From Prevotella sp. UBA6429 (GTDB lineage: Bacteria; Bacteroidota; Bacteroidia; Bacteroidales; Bacteroidaceae), in contig DJOV01000096.1 in the NCBI GenBank assembly GCA_002437285.1, positions 1-49,689 on the forward strand: DNA of 49,689 nucleotides, read 5' to 3'. This document shows, in pieces, positions 24,258 through 34,080 of the stretch. Under the pieces are notes generated by a model. It searched no databases and was not told the origin of the DNA. It saw nothing but the letters and a program-made list of their open reading frames with translations. The position numbers were made by a program, and so were the translations under genes. The number at the start of each line of letters is the position of its first letter. Position 1 is the first letter of the stretch.

Positions 24258-25544
24258 ATGCTTGACAAGGAAACGAGAGAACAGATACTGGCGCTCATCC
24301 ACCAGGAGGTGGTGCCCGCCGTGGGGTGCACCGAGCCGATGGCCGTGGCACTCTGTGTGGCGCGCGCTACGGAAGACCTGTGCCGCAGGCCCGAGCGGAT
24401 CAGCGTGTGGCTGTCGGCCAACATGCTCAAGAACGCCATGGGGGTCGGCATACCCGGTACGGGCATGATCGGACTGCCCATCGCCGTGGCGCTGGGAGCC
24501 ATCGTGGGCAAGTCGGAGTATCAGCTGGAGGTCATCAAGGACCTCACGCCCGAGACACTCGAAGAGGGCAAGCGCTACATCGCCGATGACCGCATCGACA
24601 TCAAGCTCAAGCCCGATACCAGCGAGAAGCTCTACATCGAGGTGCTGTGCCGGGCAGGCGACGACACGGCCAAGGCTGTCATCGCCGGCAGCCACACCAA
24701 CTTCGTCTATGAGGAGCGCTGCGGACAGGTGCTGCTCGACAAGCGGCAGTGCATGGGGCAGGACGACGAGCGCGACGGGCTGAGGCTCAACCTCAAGACC
24801 GTGTGGGACTACGCCATGACCACGCCCCTCGACGAGATCAGGTTCATCCTCGAGGCCAAGCGCCTCAACATCGCCGCCGCCGCGGCTTCGCTCAAGGGCA
24901 ACTACGGCCACTGCCTGGGCAAGACCATGGACCGCCCGCTGAGCAAGGGCATCTTCGGCGACAGCATCTTCTCGCACATCATCGCCAAGACCGCCTCGGC
25001 ATGCGACGCCCGCATGGGCGGAGCCATGATACCCGTCATGAGCAACAGCGGATCGGGCAACCAAGGCATCTGCGCCACCAACCCCGTGGCGGTCTATGCC
25101 GAGGAGAACGAGAACACCGAGGAGGAGCTCATCAGGGCGCTGACGCTGAGCCACCTCACGGCCATCTACATCAAGCAGAGCCTGGGCAAGCTCTCGGCCC
25201 TGTGCGGATGTGTGGTGGCAAGCATCGGCTCCAGCTGCGGCATCACCTACCTCATGGGCGGCGGCTACGCGGACATCTGCCACGCCGTGAGAAACATGAT
25301 TGCCAACCTCACGGGCATGATCTGCGACGGAGCCAAGCCCAGTTGCGCCCTGAAGATCAGTTCGGGCGTGTCGACGGCCCTGCTCTCGGCCGTCCTGGCT
25401 CGCGAGGGCAAGCATGTCACCGAGGCGGAGGGTATCATCGACAAGGATGTGGACCGGAGCATACACAACCTCACCAGCATCGGCAAGGAGGCCATGTGCG
25501 CCACCGACGACATGGTGCTCGACATCATGACGCACAAGAGCTGA
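24258..25544 (+). CDS. L-cysteine desulfidase / serine dehydratase alpha-like family protein (UPF0597, CyuA/YhaM type)
   Basis: A 428-residue protein of the UPF0597 family, to which the Fe-S L-cysteine desulfidases (CyuA, CdsB) belong; these release pyruvate, ammonia and sulfide from cysteine. Recognisable are AVGCTEPMAVALCVARA (about 21-37), NAMGVGIPGTGMIGLPIAVALG (about 55-76), SNSGSGNQGICATNPVAVYAEE and CGCVVASIGSSCGITYLMGG, whose cysteines are the likely cluster ligands. Length is typical. The partner is xpt, 26 bp upstream. With metY and cysK 3-5 kb away, cysteine making and breaking genes are close but on separate transcripts. The exact substrate (cysteine or serine) cannot be decided. 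Confidence 0.87.
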   Translation: MLDKETREQILALIHQEVVPAVGCTEPMAVALCVARATEDLCRRPERISVWLSANMLKNAMGVGIPGTGMIGLPIAVALGAIVGKSEYQLEVIKDLTPETLEEGKRYIADDRIDIKLKPDTSEKLYIEVLCRAGDDTAKAVIAGSHTNFVYEERCGQVLLDKRQCMGQDDERDGLRLNLKTVWDYAMTTPLDEIRFILEAKRLNIAAAAASLKGNYGHCLGKTMDRPLSKGIFGDSIFSHIIAKTASACDARMGGAMIPVMSNSGSGNQGICATNPVAVYAEENENTEEELIRALTLSHLTAIYIKQSLGKLSALCGCVVASIGSSCGITYLMGGGYADICHAVRNMIANLTGMICDGAKPSCALKISSGVSTALLSAVLAREGKHVTEAEGIIDKDVDRSIHNLTSIGKEAMCATDDMVLDIMTHKS

Positions 25545-25555
25545 AGCCCGCAAAC

Positions 25556-25583
25556 GGCCTGTGCTTTGCCGCTTGCGCAGGCC
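25556..25583 (+). terminator. stem-loop after the xpt operon
   Basis: GGCCTGTGC (25556-25564) pairs with GCGCAGGCC (25575-25583) through nine positions with one wobble, 12 bp after the stop. No T tract follows, so termination is only likely. Confidence 0.45.
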
Positions 25584-26118
25584 TTCGCTCTACTTTGCAG
25601 CATGCGACGGCCATTGCATGCGCCCTTGTTGTGCCTTGGCGCAAGGACGGATGAGCATCCAGGTGAAAAGGCAAAAGGTTACAAGGTTACAGGTTACATG
25701 AAGGTGGTTGCGATGTGCGCAAAGGAGGAAGCGGCGCATCGTTTTCATGTTTTCATTGTTTCATTAAGGTGGTTGCGATGTGCGCAGAGGAGGAAGCGTA
25801 TATACTTTTGCCCCTATAGGGCGTAGGCTCACGCTCGTTTTCTTACCCAGGGTGCCGCTTCGCTTGCCCTGCTATGGACTTTTGGCCTTTCAGGCCGTCG
25901 CCTACGGAAAGTGCAAGTGCGGGCCGTCGCCTACGGAAAGTGCGGGCCGTCGTCTACGGCAAGCGTAAGTGCATGCTCTGTCGCCTACGGTAAGCGTAAG
26001 TGTAGGCCATCGCGCAAGCGTTTTTACGGTTTACCGTTCCGGGTACGGTAGCCCCCTAATGCGTGAGCGGTTTAACCTGGTTGATGGCCAGCCCTTGAGG
26101 GGAAGGCGGCGCAGCCGC

Positions 26119-26184
26119 CATGACGGGAGGAGAGGTGTGGCTCGTGAGCTTTCTCACAAGAGACACGCCTCTCCTCCCGTCATG
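26119..26184. repeat. 66-bp inverted repeat with 17-bp perfect arms
   Basis: Arms 26119-26135 and 26168-26184 are exact reverse complements. Inside, GTGAG and CTCAC form a second hairpin. GGGGAAG upstream and CTTCCCC downstream extend the symmetry. It could be a relic of a small mobile repeat or a structured RNA. Confidence 0.6.
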
Positions 26185-26382
26185 AGCCCGACAGGGCTTC
26201 CCCGAGAAGGGATGGGGTTTTGTCGGTTTACATTCAAAACCATTGGCCTTGTCACACCTAATTGCGGATGAGCTTCAATCCATTTCAAGCCCATCGAAAT
26301 CCATTCGCCCCCCATTGGGGTCTCACCGCTTCCCCTCCCCCCCCAAAAAAAAAAAATCAGGAAGAATCTTTCGGCTGGCGGC

Positions 26383-29300
26383 CTACCTCGTGAGGCTGAA
26401 CTTGAGGCTGAGGCCGAAGTCCTGCGTCGTCGTCGGGTAACTGCTGCTGCTGAGCAGCGGCGTGTTGGTCTGGCGGTCGAGGTAGAAGCTCATGGTCATC
26501 AGCTTCGACAGTGTGTAGTCGGCCATGAACGAGAGCTTGAAGGCGGTGTTGCCGCTGCTGGCTGCCGAGGCCATGGCTGCGATGTCGCGCGTGATGCTGG
26601 CCTGCTTGCGGAACGACAGGTCGAGGCGCAGGTTGAGGCTGTGGTTGGTGCCGCCGCGGGCGGACGTGTTACTGTTGTTCTTCGTCTGGTTGTTGGCGCC
26701 GCGCTTGCCGTTGCTCTTCACCTGTCGGTGGTTGCGCGAGCCGAAGAGGTTGAAGTTGTTGAGCTTGTAGCCCATGCCGAGCACCCAGTCCTTGCTGACC
26801 GCCTCGTTGATCTGCACGCTGGTCATCGACAGGGAGAGCACACGCGTTTGTCGGTACTCGAGCTTGCAGGTGAGATTGTTCTGCAGGGTGACGTCGACGC
26901 CCAGCAGGGGCGAGAAGGCCTCGTTGATGCTCACGGTCGACACGTTGTACATCGAGTTGGGGATGGGGTTGCCTGTCGTGGCGTCGGTGATGAAGCCGAG
27001 GCCTGCGCCCATGAGCTGCATGTAGGTGCTGTAACTCTGGTAGCTGCCCACGGCATAGACGCTCTTGTAGCTGTGGTTGAGGTTGACGCTCTTGAAGACG
27101 TCGCGGAACCAGGGCAGCTTGCTCAGCCCGCTGTAGCGCATGGTCCAGTTGGGGAGCAACTTCGTGAGTGCGGGGAAGATGTCGAGGCCCTTGCCGCCCA
27201 TGCCGGTGTAGCTGGCCAGGAAGGCCGGCACCATGACATCGGCGCTGTAGAGGTTGACCCCCCCGTTGGCCGCGTCAAACTTCTTGCCCGCAAAGGCGGT
27301 GCCCGCAGGATAGACGGCCCCGGCGTAGCGGGCCTCCACACGCTGTCGGAAGCCCTCGAGCGAGCGGCAGAACTTGTCGAACGTGGCGCTGTGGTACCCG
27401 TTGTTGGCGTTGCCAATGCCCTCGAAGGCCGAGCCCAGCGAGATGGTGGTCATGGTGAATGTGCCCGTCTGCGTGGTGGGGTTGCCCTCATACATGTACT
27501 GTATGCTGCGTGCGGTGGTCTGTGCGCGCGTGGCGGTGAGGTCGATCTTGAGGTTCTTCACCGGTTCCAGCGTCATGCGCAGCTGCAGGTCCTCGGTCTT
27601 GTTGGTCGTGGCGGGTGTGGCCACGCTGTCGCTCATGAGCAGCCATCCTCTGTCGCTGGCCTTGGCGATGTAGCTGTCGCCGACGAGGCCGAAGGCAAAG
27701 TCGAGGCCCGGCGCCAGAGCGTTGGCGCTGTTGTTGCGCGTCTGCCCGAAGGCGTTGCCCACCGTGGGCATGAAACCCGGCAGGACGATGGAGTACTGGT
27801 TGCGGTAGGTCATGCTCACGTTGCGCACCATCATGGCCACGCGGGCCACCGACTGTGCGATGCGGTACCACTTCTGCTCGTCCAGTGGACGCTTGGTGGT
27901 GACGGTGAGCTTCAGCCTCAGGGCGGAGTCGACCTTGTTGGTGATGCGTATCTTGTTGTCGTCAAGCTTCTTGAACTTGAGCTTGTATCGCTGTCCGTCC
28001 ATGGTCTTGGCCGAGACGATGAGGCGTTTCGACTTGCGCGCGTGGCTGACATCGATGGTGGTGTCGGGCAGCAGCTTGATCTCCTTCTCGAAGGCATTCC
28101 TGTTCTTGGGCAGTTGCGCTTTCTTCTGCTGTTCCTCCTTGCGTTTCTGCTGTAGCTGCCTGACCGCCTCCTCGGGGTCCTTGCCGTCGGCTTCGGCCTT
28201 CTTGCGCACCTGGTCTTCCTCGTCCTTGAGTTTCTTCTTCTCCACCTTCTCCTTGCTCTTGTCCTGCTTCTTCTTGTTGAGCTCCGCTCGGCTGGGCTCC
28301 TTGTCGAAGCGCTCGTTGGCGGCCTTGAGGAAGGGCACGTGGTTGTAGAGCTTGGTGAGGTTGAACGTGCCGTTGATGTTGAGCTGCCTGTTGTTCTGGA
28401 TGGTGTTGCCCAGGTTGGTGCCGTCCTCCAGCTCCGAGCCTCGCACCCAGTGGTAGGTGGCGTTGTAGGAAGCGTCGGAGGTCACCCAGTCGAAGATGGG
28501 CAGCAGGTTGAGCGGCAGCTGATAGGACATGGTGAACGTCTGCTGGTAGTCGAGCGGTGTGCCCATGTGCTTGATGGAGGTCCACACCGAGTCCTTCCAC
28601 GCCTCGTATCGGGTGGGGTAGAGGTCCTTGTTGACGGGTGTGTAAGGCTCCTCGATTTCGGCATGTGTGGCGCTCTGGAAGTTCATGTGGAGGTTCTTGG
28701 TCAGGTCCCACCTCAGCTGGAAGTCACGGTTCCAGAGGAACTGCTGCGAGAAGGTGAGTGGCAGCTGCGAGCCCTCGAGCGACTCCATGTCGCGCTCCTG
28801 CAGCTCGTAGTAGTTGCGCGTCATCTCGGTGTTGAAGGCCACGTTCTGCGGCAGCCAGTTGAGGCCGAATCGCTTGAGTATGTCGAGCCACTTGCTCTTG
28901 CTCTTGAGCCGCTTGAACGGCTCCCATGCCTTGTAGACCGGGCTCCAGTTGTAGTTGAATCCTCCACGCCAGTTGTCCTCGTTCTCATAGACCGTCGTCT
29001 CGCCCTGCGTGTGTGCATGCGAGTGGCTGTAGGAGAAGGAGAAGTTGGCCGGGTCGTAGGGCATGGGGTGTCGCTTGGTCTGTATGCCCACGCGAACGTT
29101 GGAGAGCGAGAAGTTGCGGTTGATGGTCTTGGTGACGGCAATGTTCTCCACCGAGTCGCGCTCGTGCTTGTCCATGCTTTCGAGGGCGTCGTCGAGTTCC
29201 ATGTCGGTGTCGAGCGGGTTGTACTTGGGCCTTGTCACCTCCTTGGTGACGCTGTAGTAGAGCGGTGCCGACACCTTGGCCTTGTCGGGGAAGAACTTGC

Positions 29301-32300
29301 CCAGCTCGAGGCTTGTGGTGAACGACACGTTGCTCTGGTCGTCCTGCGATCGCTCGCTGACACCCTGCTCCAGTCCTCCGAAGCCTTGCGAGACGTAGCG
29401 TCCCTGCAGGTTGACGGTGCCCATGTCGGAGAGCTGCACGTTGAGGTTGCCGTTGGCGGCCCATCCGCCCGAGTTGTTGTACTCCTTGAGGCGCAGCTCG
29501 TTGATCCACACCTCACCACTCTTCTGCTCGCTCGCCAGGTTCCTGACGCCTACGATGAGCGTCTTGACCTCACCGAGCGTGGGGTTGCCCATGACGGTGA
29601 CCTTGTTTTGCGGGTGGCTCTCGTCGTAGGCCTCGTAGGCCCGGTTGAAGGAGGCCAGCCCGTTGGCCTTGGCTGTGTTGCGCGCCTTCTTGACAGCCGT
29701 GAAGACCGACAGGGGCACGTCGAGCATGTTGTCCTCGGGCCACACCTGCTGCACCTGTGCGAGCGTGTAGCGGTCGTAGTGGCCGGCCGGCGTGAGCTTC
29801 AGTGGTATCTGGTACTCGTAGTAGTTGCTCTTGTAGTCGGATCCCAGGCGTATGAAGACGGCCAGCTGGTCGTCCTGCAGGTTGGTGACGTTCTGCTCGT
29901 TGGCGTTGGCGTGCACGAACATTTGCAGGCGCTTGTACTGGCGTAGGTCGAGTGTGGAGTTCTTGTAGACGCACTTCGATTCACCCGACGAGAGGTTGCT
30001 GACATTGATTTGCAAGGCGGCCTCGTTCGACTCCACGAGCTGCGGCTGGGTGGGGTCCTGTCCGCGCTTGATGCCCGGCGGCAGCACGTAGTTGACGGGC
30101 GACTTGTCGCTGTTCTCCTCGATGTCGACCGAGGCGGTGGTCATGGTGCCTGTCTGTGTGGTGTTGTCGAGGTTTTGCTCGTAGACACGCCACGTGCCGC
30201 GCACGAGGTCGAAGGTGCCGAAGCGCAAGACCACCGGGTGCTTGAATCCCGTGAGGAAGGTGCGCATGAAGCGTATGGACGAGAAATCATTGATGTTGCC
30301 CACCCGCTTCTCGAAGTCTTCCAGCGGTATGCGGAACTCGTACCATGTCCAGTGGCCCGTCTCGCCGTTGCGGAGCTTGGGTGCCACTTCGCGCTTGTCG
30401 ACGATGAAGTTGCGGCCCACCTCCATGTCCTCGGGCCGCAAGGACACGTGGTACTGGTAATATTTCTCATACTCGTTGAGCGTGTAGTCCTGGTTGATGT
30501 CCTCCACGTCGGGTGTGCTCTTGTAAGAGGTGTCGAAGCGTCCCGAGTTGCCCTCCGAGTCGGGCGAGTTGCCCTGCGGGTTGTTGATGTACTTGTATCG
30601 CCTGAGGATGTCGGCCTCCATGCGGTCGAGGTCGTCGCCACGGAAGTAGTGGTAGTCGTCGTTGGCTGGGTCGGCCCAGATGGAGTCCCACACGGCGGCG
30701 TTGACCTTGCCCTGGATCTGGGTGAGGAAGTCCTGGTAGCTCTGGAACTGCTGCTCCTCCTGGTCGTTGAGGCCGTTGAGACCGACATCCTGCAACTGGC
30801 GGGAGCCGCTGCTGGTGGCGAAGGCGTAGGTGACCGTGGACTGCGTGGGAATCTTGCCCCACTGGGTGAGCGTGAAGCTCTGCGAGCCGTCGACAGGCAT
30901 GCCGCTCTCGTAGAACTTCTTGCCGTCGTGGAGCACGTCCTCCGACACCTCGCCGAGGTTGAAGTAGAGGTCGCCGCCGTAGTCAGCCTCGTCAGCGCGG
31001 CCGCGGCTGTTGATGAAGGGGTCGAGCATCCAGAACTCCACATACTCGATGTTGGCGTTCTCAAAGTCGGTCGTCTCCAGTTTGCGCATCATGCCGCCCC
31101 AGTGCTGGGCCGGATTGTTGAGCGTCCCGTCGGCGTTGAGGTCCGGATTGAAGTTGTAAGGTCCGCGCTCGTTGGGATAGTAGGCCAGGTTGAGCACAGG
31201 CAGCGTGGCCGTGGCGCCGCTGTAGGAGTTGACGTCTCGGTTGGGGAAGAGCTCGTTGACATACCACTCGCGTATGTAGGGGTTGCTCAGCTGGTTGAGG
31301 TCACTCTTGATGTGTGCCGGCGTGAGGCTGCTGCTGCGGCGCGTGAAGAGCGGGTCGATGGAGTACCATGCCATCTGCGAGCGGTTGAAGCCGCTGCGCA
31401 GGGTGGTCTTGTCCTGGTGCTCGGGGAACATTGACGGCACGCTTGAGAGCACCCAGCTGTAAGGGTCGAGGACGCTGATCTTGTCGGTGGTGTTCTCGAA
31501 GTCGTCGATGTAGGACGCGTTGTCCTGCACGCCACTTGCCTTGCCGGCGATGAGCTGCGCAAACTCGCCCGTGAAAGAGATCTGCGAGGGCTGTGTGAGG
31601 TGGAGGAACGGTATCTTGTCGAGCACGTTGGTCAGCCATTGCGACTCGTGCTTCCAGTTGAGGTTGAGTCCCCAGATGGTGTTGTTGAGGGGCTCCGATC
31701 CCATGGACACCTTGGTGGTGAGCGCCTGCTCGGACAGGTGCTGCAGTGTGCCCGACATCTGGAAGTTTTTGGAGAAGTCGTACTGCCAGTTCATGCCGAG
31801 CATGGTCTTGCGCTCCTGCGAGTAGTCGCTCTGGCTCTCGAGCGACACGTTGACGGCCGTTCCGGCGTCTATGATGCTTTGGTTGAGGATGGTCACCTCG
31901 CCCCCGCTGTAGTCTACGCTATAGTCGGAGCCCTCCGTGAGGGTGACACCTCCGGCCGTCACGACCACTGAGCCCTGCGGCACGTTGTAGGCGCCGAGTG
32001 AGATGACGTTGGCCGATGTGCCCTTGTATTGGCCCTGCAGGAGGAACTTGTCCTTCTCGGCAATCTGCTTGGCCACGGTCTTCGTGGAGTCGTAGAGCTC
32101 GGTGAAGGCATAGCTTGCCGCCTTGCTTGCCGGCACGCCCGCGCTGACGAGCCTGTCGTAGAGATAGCTGCCGAAGGGCTCGGCCTCGGGGAAGAACACG
32201 CGGCCGTTGCTGACGGTGTAGCCCTCCACATAGTCGAAGTAGCCGTTGGGGTGCGCCTTGTTGTTGTTGTCAAGACGGTCGGCGCCCAGAAACTTGATGA

Positions 32301-34071
32301 GCGTCTGGTCCTTGACCTGCTGCTCGGGGATATAAGAGAGGTACACGCCCGTGGTGTCGCTCTGGTACTTGACGTCGAGCCTGAACTTCTCCCGCTCCAC
32401 GGATGAGGCCAGGTAGTAGACGTTCTTCATCATCAGGTCCCAGTTGCCTTGTTGCGGGTTGTTGCTGGTGTTCTTGAGCGACTTGACGAATAGCGCCTTG
32501 TTCACGTCGGTGACATCGCTGGCAAACTCGCCCACCTGGTAGGTCTGTCCGCCATAGGTGTACTCGTAGGCAATGGCCAGCACCTGGTCGGTCTGCAGGG
32601 AGGTGCGCAGCGAGACGTATCCCAGGGCCGTGTTGACGGTGTATTCGGAGGAGCTGAGCAGGCGTGCGCTCTGCAGCTTCTCGTAGTCGGAGCCGCCCAC
32701 CAGTCCGGCGCCGTCGAGCACGGTGGAGGTCTGGTCGATGTCGCGCGCTTCGGCCAGCTGGCCCACGACGGTCGCATACTCCGTGTTGGCGTTGTTGGCC
32801 GGCACGGGCGACCCGCCTGCCGACCACATGGCGTTGCTCACCTTGGCGTTCTCGCCCAGGTCGGTCAGGGCCACGATGTTGCGGGTGTTGTTGGTGGTGC
32901 CCGTCTTGTTGGTCACCCATATCTCCACACGGTTGATGGTGACGCCCGTGGTCAGGTTGGGCAGCGTCTTCATGGCCGCGTCGTAGCGGTTGCGGAAATA
33001 CTGTGAGAGGAAGAAGTGGCGGTTCTCCTCATAGTCGGCCGCGTCGATCTCGAAGGGGGTGAGCTGTGTGCCTCCCTTTGAGGAGACACTCTTGGACGAG
33101 CTCTTCTTCTGCGAGGCCACGAGCTGCAGCTTGAGCTTGCCAAACTGCAAGTCGGTGCGCAGGCCAAACAGGGAGCTTGCGCCTTGCACCAGTGAGGAGT
33201 TGCTGGGGAAGGATATGTTGCCGCCTTCGACGAGCTTGACGATCTCGTCCTCCTTGCCGTCGTACTTCAGCTTCATGTTCTGCGAGTCGAAGTCGAAGGT
33301 GGCGTCGGTGTTGTAGTTGAGGTTCATGTTGACCTTGTCGCCCACCTTGCCGTTGACGTTGAGGTTGATCTTCTCGTCGAAGTCCATGGTGGTCTTGTTG
33401 CGGCTGCGCACTGGGAGCGACGGGTTGTCGATCTTCTTGTTGGTGGCGCCAAACTTCAGTTCGGCCGTTCCCTGTGTGCGGATGCGCACGCCGCCCGGCC
33501 CGAAGATTTTCTCCGCGGGGCCGAGGTCGAAGTGCATGTCGGCGAAGTCGAATTTCTCCTTGCCCTTGGCCTCGTAGATCTCATCGTTCTTCGAGCGGAA
33601 ATAAGCGTCGCGGGCATGTTTCCCGCTCCACTTCAGGTATTCGGAAGTGGTCATCATGAACGGTGCCGCGAGGTAGCTGTCGCCAAACTTGGCGCCGATG
33701 ACGTAGCGGTCGAGCGAGTCGTTGTAGCTCACCTCATAGCGCAAGCCTTCGGGGCGCTTCAGGTCGAGCACGCCCTGGTCGAGGTCATCGTAGGTGAGGG
33801 GCACGGTGCGCTGTATCTTCCAGCGGGGGTGGAGCAGCGAGTCGGGTATGGAGTCTTCGTCGATGATGAGGTCGTTGAGGTTGCCTACGCTCTTGTTGCC
33901 CCCGGTCTTCTTGTCTTGTTGCCGTTGGCCGTCCTGCTTGCCCTTGCCTTGCTGTGTGCGCCTCGCTTGCTGGCGCGGGTCGACCTGCTGGTGCGGATAC
34001 ACAAAAGCATAGCCGGCCATGGTGATGGCCAGCCCGATGAGGATTGATATGCCGTGTTTCCTGATGTTCAT
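26383..34071 (-). CDS. sprA: T9SS outer-membrane translocon protein SprA (Sov)
   Basis: A 2,562-residue protein matching SprA/Sov, the giant 36-strand outer-membrane barrel that carries type IX secretion substrates across the outer membrane. It has an N-terminal membrane signal (about 8-24), a Gln/Lys-rich linker (to about 60), then long alternating-strand stretches with family hallmarks such as FGPGGVRIRTQGTAELKFG and KINLNVNGKVGDKVNMNLNYNTDATFDFDSQN. A highly charged Lys/Glu segment (about residues 1920-1997) interrupts the barrel-like part. The C-terminal strands end DFGLSLKFSLTR. ruvA lies 9 bp upstream on the same strand, a neighbour seen in other Bacteroidetes. The secreted PL11 lyase in this window is a likely client. 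Confidence 0.95.
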   Translation of the reverse strand: MNIRKHGISILIGLAITMAGYAFVYPHQQVDPRQQARRTQQGKGKQDGQRQQDKKTGGNKSVGNLNDLIIDEDSIPDSLLHPRWKIQRTVPLTYDDLDQGVLDLKRPEGLRYEVSYNDSLDRYVIGAKFGDSYLAAPFMMTTSEYLKWSGKHARDAYFRSKNDEIYEAKGKEKFDFADMHFDLGPAEKIFGPGGVRIRTQGTAELKFGATNKKIDNPSLPVRSRNKTTMDFDEKINLNVNGKVGDKVNMNLNYNTDATFDFDSQNMKLKYDGKEDEIVKLVEGGNISFPSNSSLVQGASSLFGLRTDLQFGKLKLQLVASQKKSSSKSVSSKGGTQLTPFEIDAADYEENRHFFLSQYFRNRYDAAMKTLPNLTTGVTINRVEIWVTNKTGTTNNTRNIVALTDLGENAKVSNAMWSAGGSPVPANNANTEYATVVGQLAEARDIDQTSTVLDGAGLVGGSDYEKLQSARLLSSSEYTVNTALGYVSLRTSLQTDQVLAIAYEYTYGGQTYQVGEFASDVTDVNKALFVKSLKNTSNNPQQGNWDLMMKNVYYLASSVEREKFRLDVKYQSDTTGVYLSYIPEQQVKDQTLIKFLGADRLDNNNKAHPNGYFDYVEGYTVSNGRVFFPEAEPFGSYLYDRLVSAGVPASKAASYAFTELYDSTKTVAKQIAEKDKFLLQGQYKGTSANVISLGAYNVPQGSVVVTAGGVTLTEGSDYSVDYSGGEVTILNQSIIDAGTAVNVSLESQSDYSQERKTMLGMNWQYDFSKNFQMSGTLQHLSEQALTTKVSMGSEPLNNTIWGLNLNWKHESQWLTNVLDKIPFLHLTQPSQISFTGEFAQLIAGKASGVQDNASYIDDFENTTDKISVLDPYSWVLSSVPSMFPEHQDKTTLRSGFNRSQMAWYSIDPLFTRRSSSLTPAHIKSDLNQLSNPYIREWYVNELFPNRDVNSYSGATATLPVLNLAYYPNERGPYNFNPDLNADGTLNNPAQHWGGMMRKLETTDFENANIEYVEFWMLDPFINSRGRADEADYGGDLYFNLGEVSEDVLHDGKKFYESGMPVDGSQSFTLTQWGKIPTQSTVTYAFATSSGSRQLQDVGLNGLNDQEEQQFQSYQDFLTQIQGKVNAAVWDSIWADPANDDYHYFRGDDLDRMEADILRRYKYINNPQGNSPDSEGNSGRFDTSYKSTPDVEDINQDYTLNEYEKYYQYHVSLRPEDMEVGRNFIVDKREVAPKLRNGETGHWTWYEFRIPLEDFEKRVGNINDFSSIRFMRTFLTGFKHPVVLRFGTFDLVRGTWRVYEQNLDNTTQTGTMTTASVDIEENSDKSPVNYVLPPGIKRGQDPTQPQLVESNEAALQINVSNLSSGESKCVYKNSTLDLRQYKRLQMFVHANANEQNVTNLQDDQLAVFIRLGSDYKSNYYEYQIPLKLTPAGHYDRYTLAQVQQVWPEDNMLDVPLSVFTAVKKARNTAKANGLASFNRAYEAYDESHPQNKVTVMGNPTLGEVKTLIVGVRNLASEQKSGEVWINELRLKEYNNSGGWAANGNLNVQLSDMGTVNLQGRYVSQGFGGLEQGVSERSQDDQSNVSFTTSLELGKFFPDKAKVSAPLYYSVTKEVTRPKYNPLDTDMELDDALESMDKHERDSVENIAVTKTINRNFSLSNVRVGIQTKRHPMPYDPANFSFSYSHSHAHTQGETTVYENEDNWRGGFNYNWSPVYKAWEPFKRLKSKSKWLDILKRFGLNWLPQNVAFNTEMTRNYYELQERDMESLEGSQLPLTFSQQFLWNRDFQLRWDLTKNLHMNFQSATHAEIEEPYTPVNKDLYPTRYEAWKDSVWTSIKHMGTPLDYQQTFTMSYQLPLNLLPIFDWVTSDASYNATYHWVRGSELEDGTNLGNTIQNNRQLNINGTFNLTKLYNHVPFLKAANERFDKEPSRAELNKKKQDKSKEKVEKKKLKDEEDQVRKKAEADGKDPEEAVRQLQQKRKEEQQKKAQLPKNRNAFEKEIKLLPDTTIDVSHARKSKRLIVSAKTMDGQRYKLKFKKLDDNKIRITNKVDSALRLKLTVTTKRPLDEQKWYRIAQSVARVAMMVRNVSMTYRNQYSIVLPGFMPTVGNAFGQTRNNSANALAPGLDFAFGLVGDSYIAKASDRGWLLMSDSVATPATTNKTEDLQLRMTLEPVKNLKIDLTATRAQTTARSIQYMYEGNPTTQTGTFTMTTISLGSAFEGIGNANNGYHSATFDKFCRSLEGFRQRVEARYAGAVYPAGTAFAGKKFDAANGGVNLYSADVMVPAFLASYTGMGGKGLDIFPALTKLLPNWTMRYSGLSKLPWFRDVFKSVNLNHSYKSVYAVGSYQSYSTYMQLMGAGLGFITDATTGNPIPNSMYNVSTVSINEAFSPLLGVDVTLQNNLTCKLEYRQTRVLSLSMTSVQINEAVSKDWVLGMGYKLNNFNLFGSRNHRQVKSNGKRGANNQTKNNSNTSARGGTNHSLNLRLDLSFRKQASITRDIAAMASAASSGNTAFKLSFMADYTLSKLMTMSFYLDRQTNTPLLSSSSYPTTTQDFGLSLKFSLTR

Positions 34072-34080
34072 TCCTGTCGA

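Larger units (their letters stand above)
25545..26382. repeat. 838-bp gene-free region packed with short repeats
   Basis: Three AGGTTACA-like units lie at 25677-25698. A 33-bp direct repeat (starting AAGGTGGTTGCGATGTGCGC) occurs at 25701-25733 and 25766-25798 with one mismatch. Imperfect tandem units built on GGCCGTCGCCTACGGAAAGTGC run from 25892 to about 26020. A long inverted repeat, CATGACGGGAGGAGAGG (26119-26135) with its exact complement at 26168-26184, encloses a smaller hairpin. It ends in a C8-A12 homopolymer (26337-26356) close to the sprA 3' end. No reading frame has protein character. Confidence 0.65.

Noticed and set aside
18718..25544. metY, cysK and the cysteine desulfidase gene as one sulfur operon
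   Set aside because: They are separated by the AraC gene, a repeat element and a minus-strand gene, so only metY-cysK could share a transcript.
25892..26020. Possible CRISPR array from tandem GTCGCCTACGG units
   Set aside because: Units and spacings are irregular, there are no unique spacers of constant length and no cas genes.
26641..31434. Several long plus-strand frames (up to 535 residues) opposite sprA
   Set aside because: All are antisense shadows of sprA with Val/Leu/Glu/His-biased composition and no domains.
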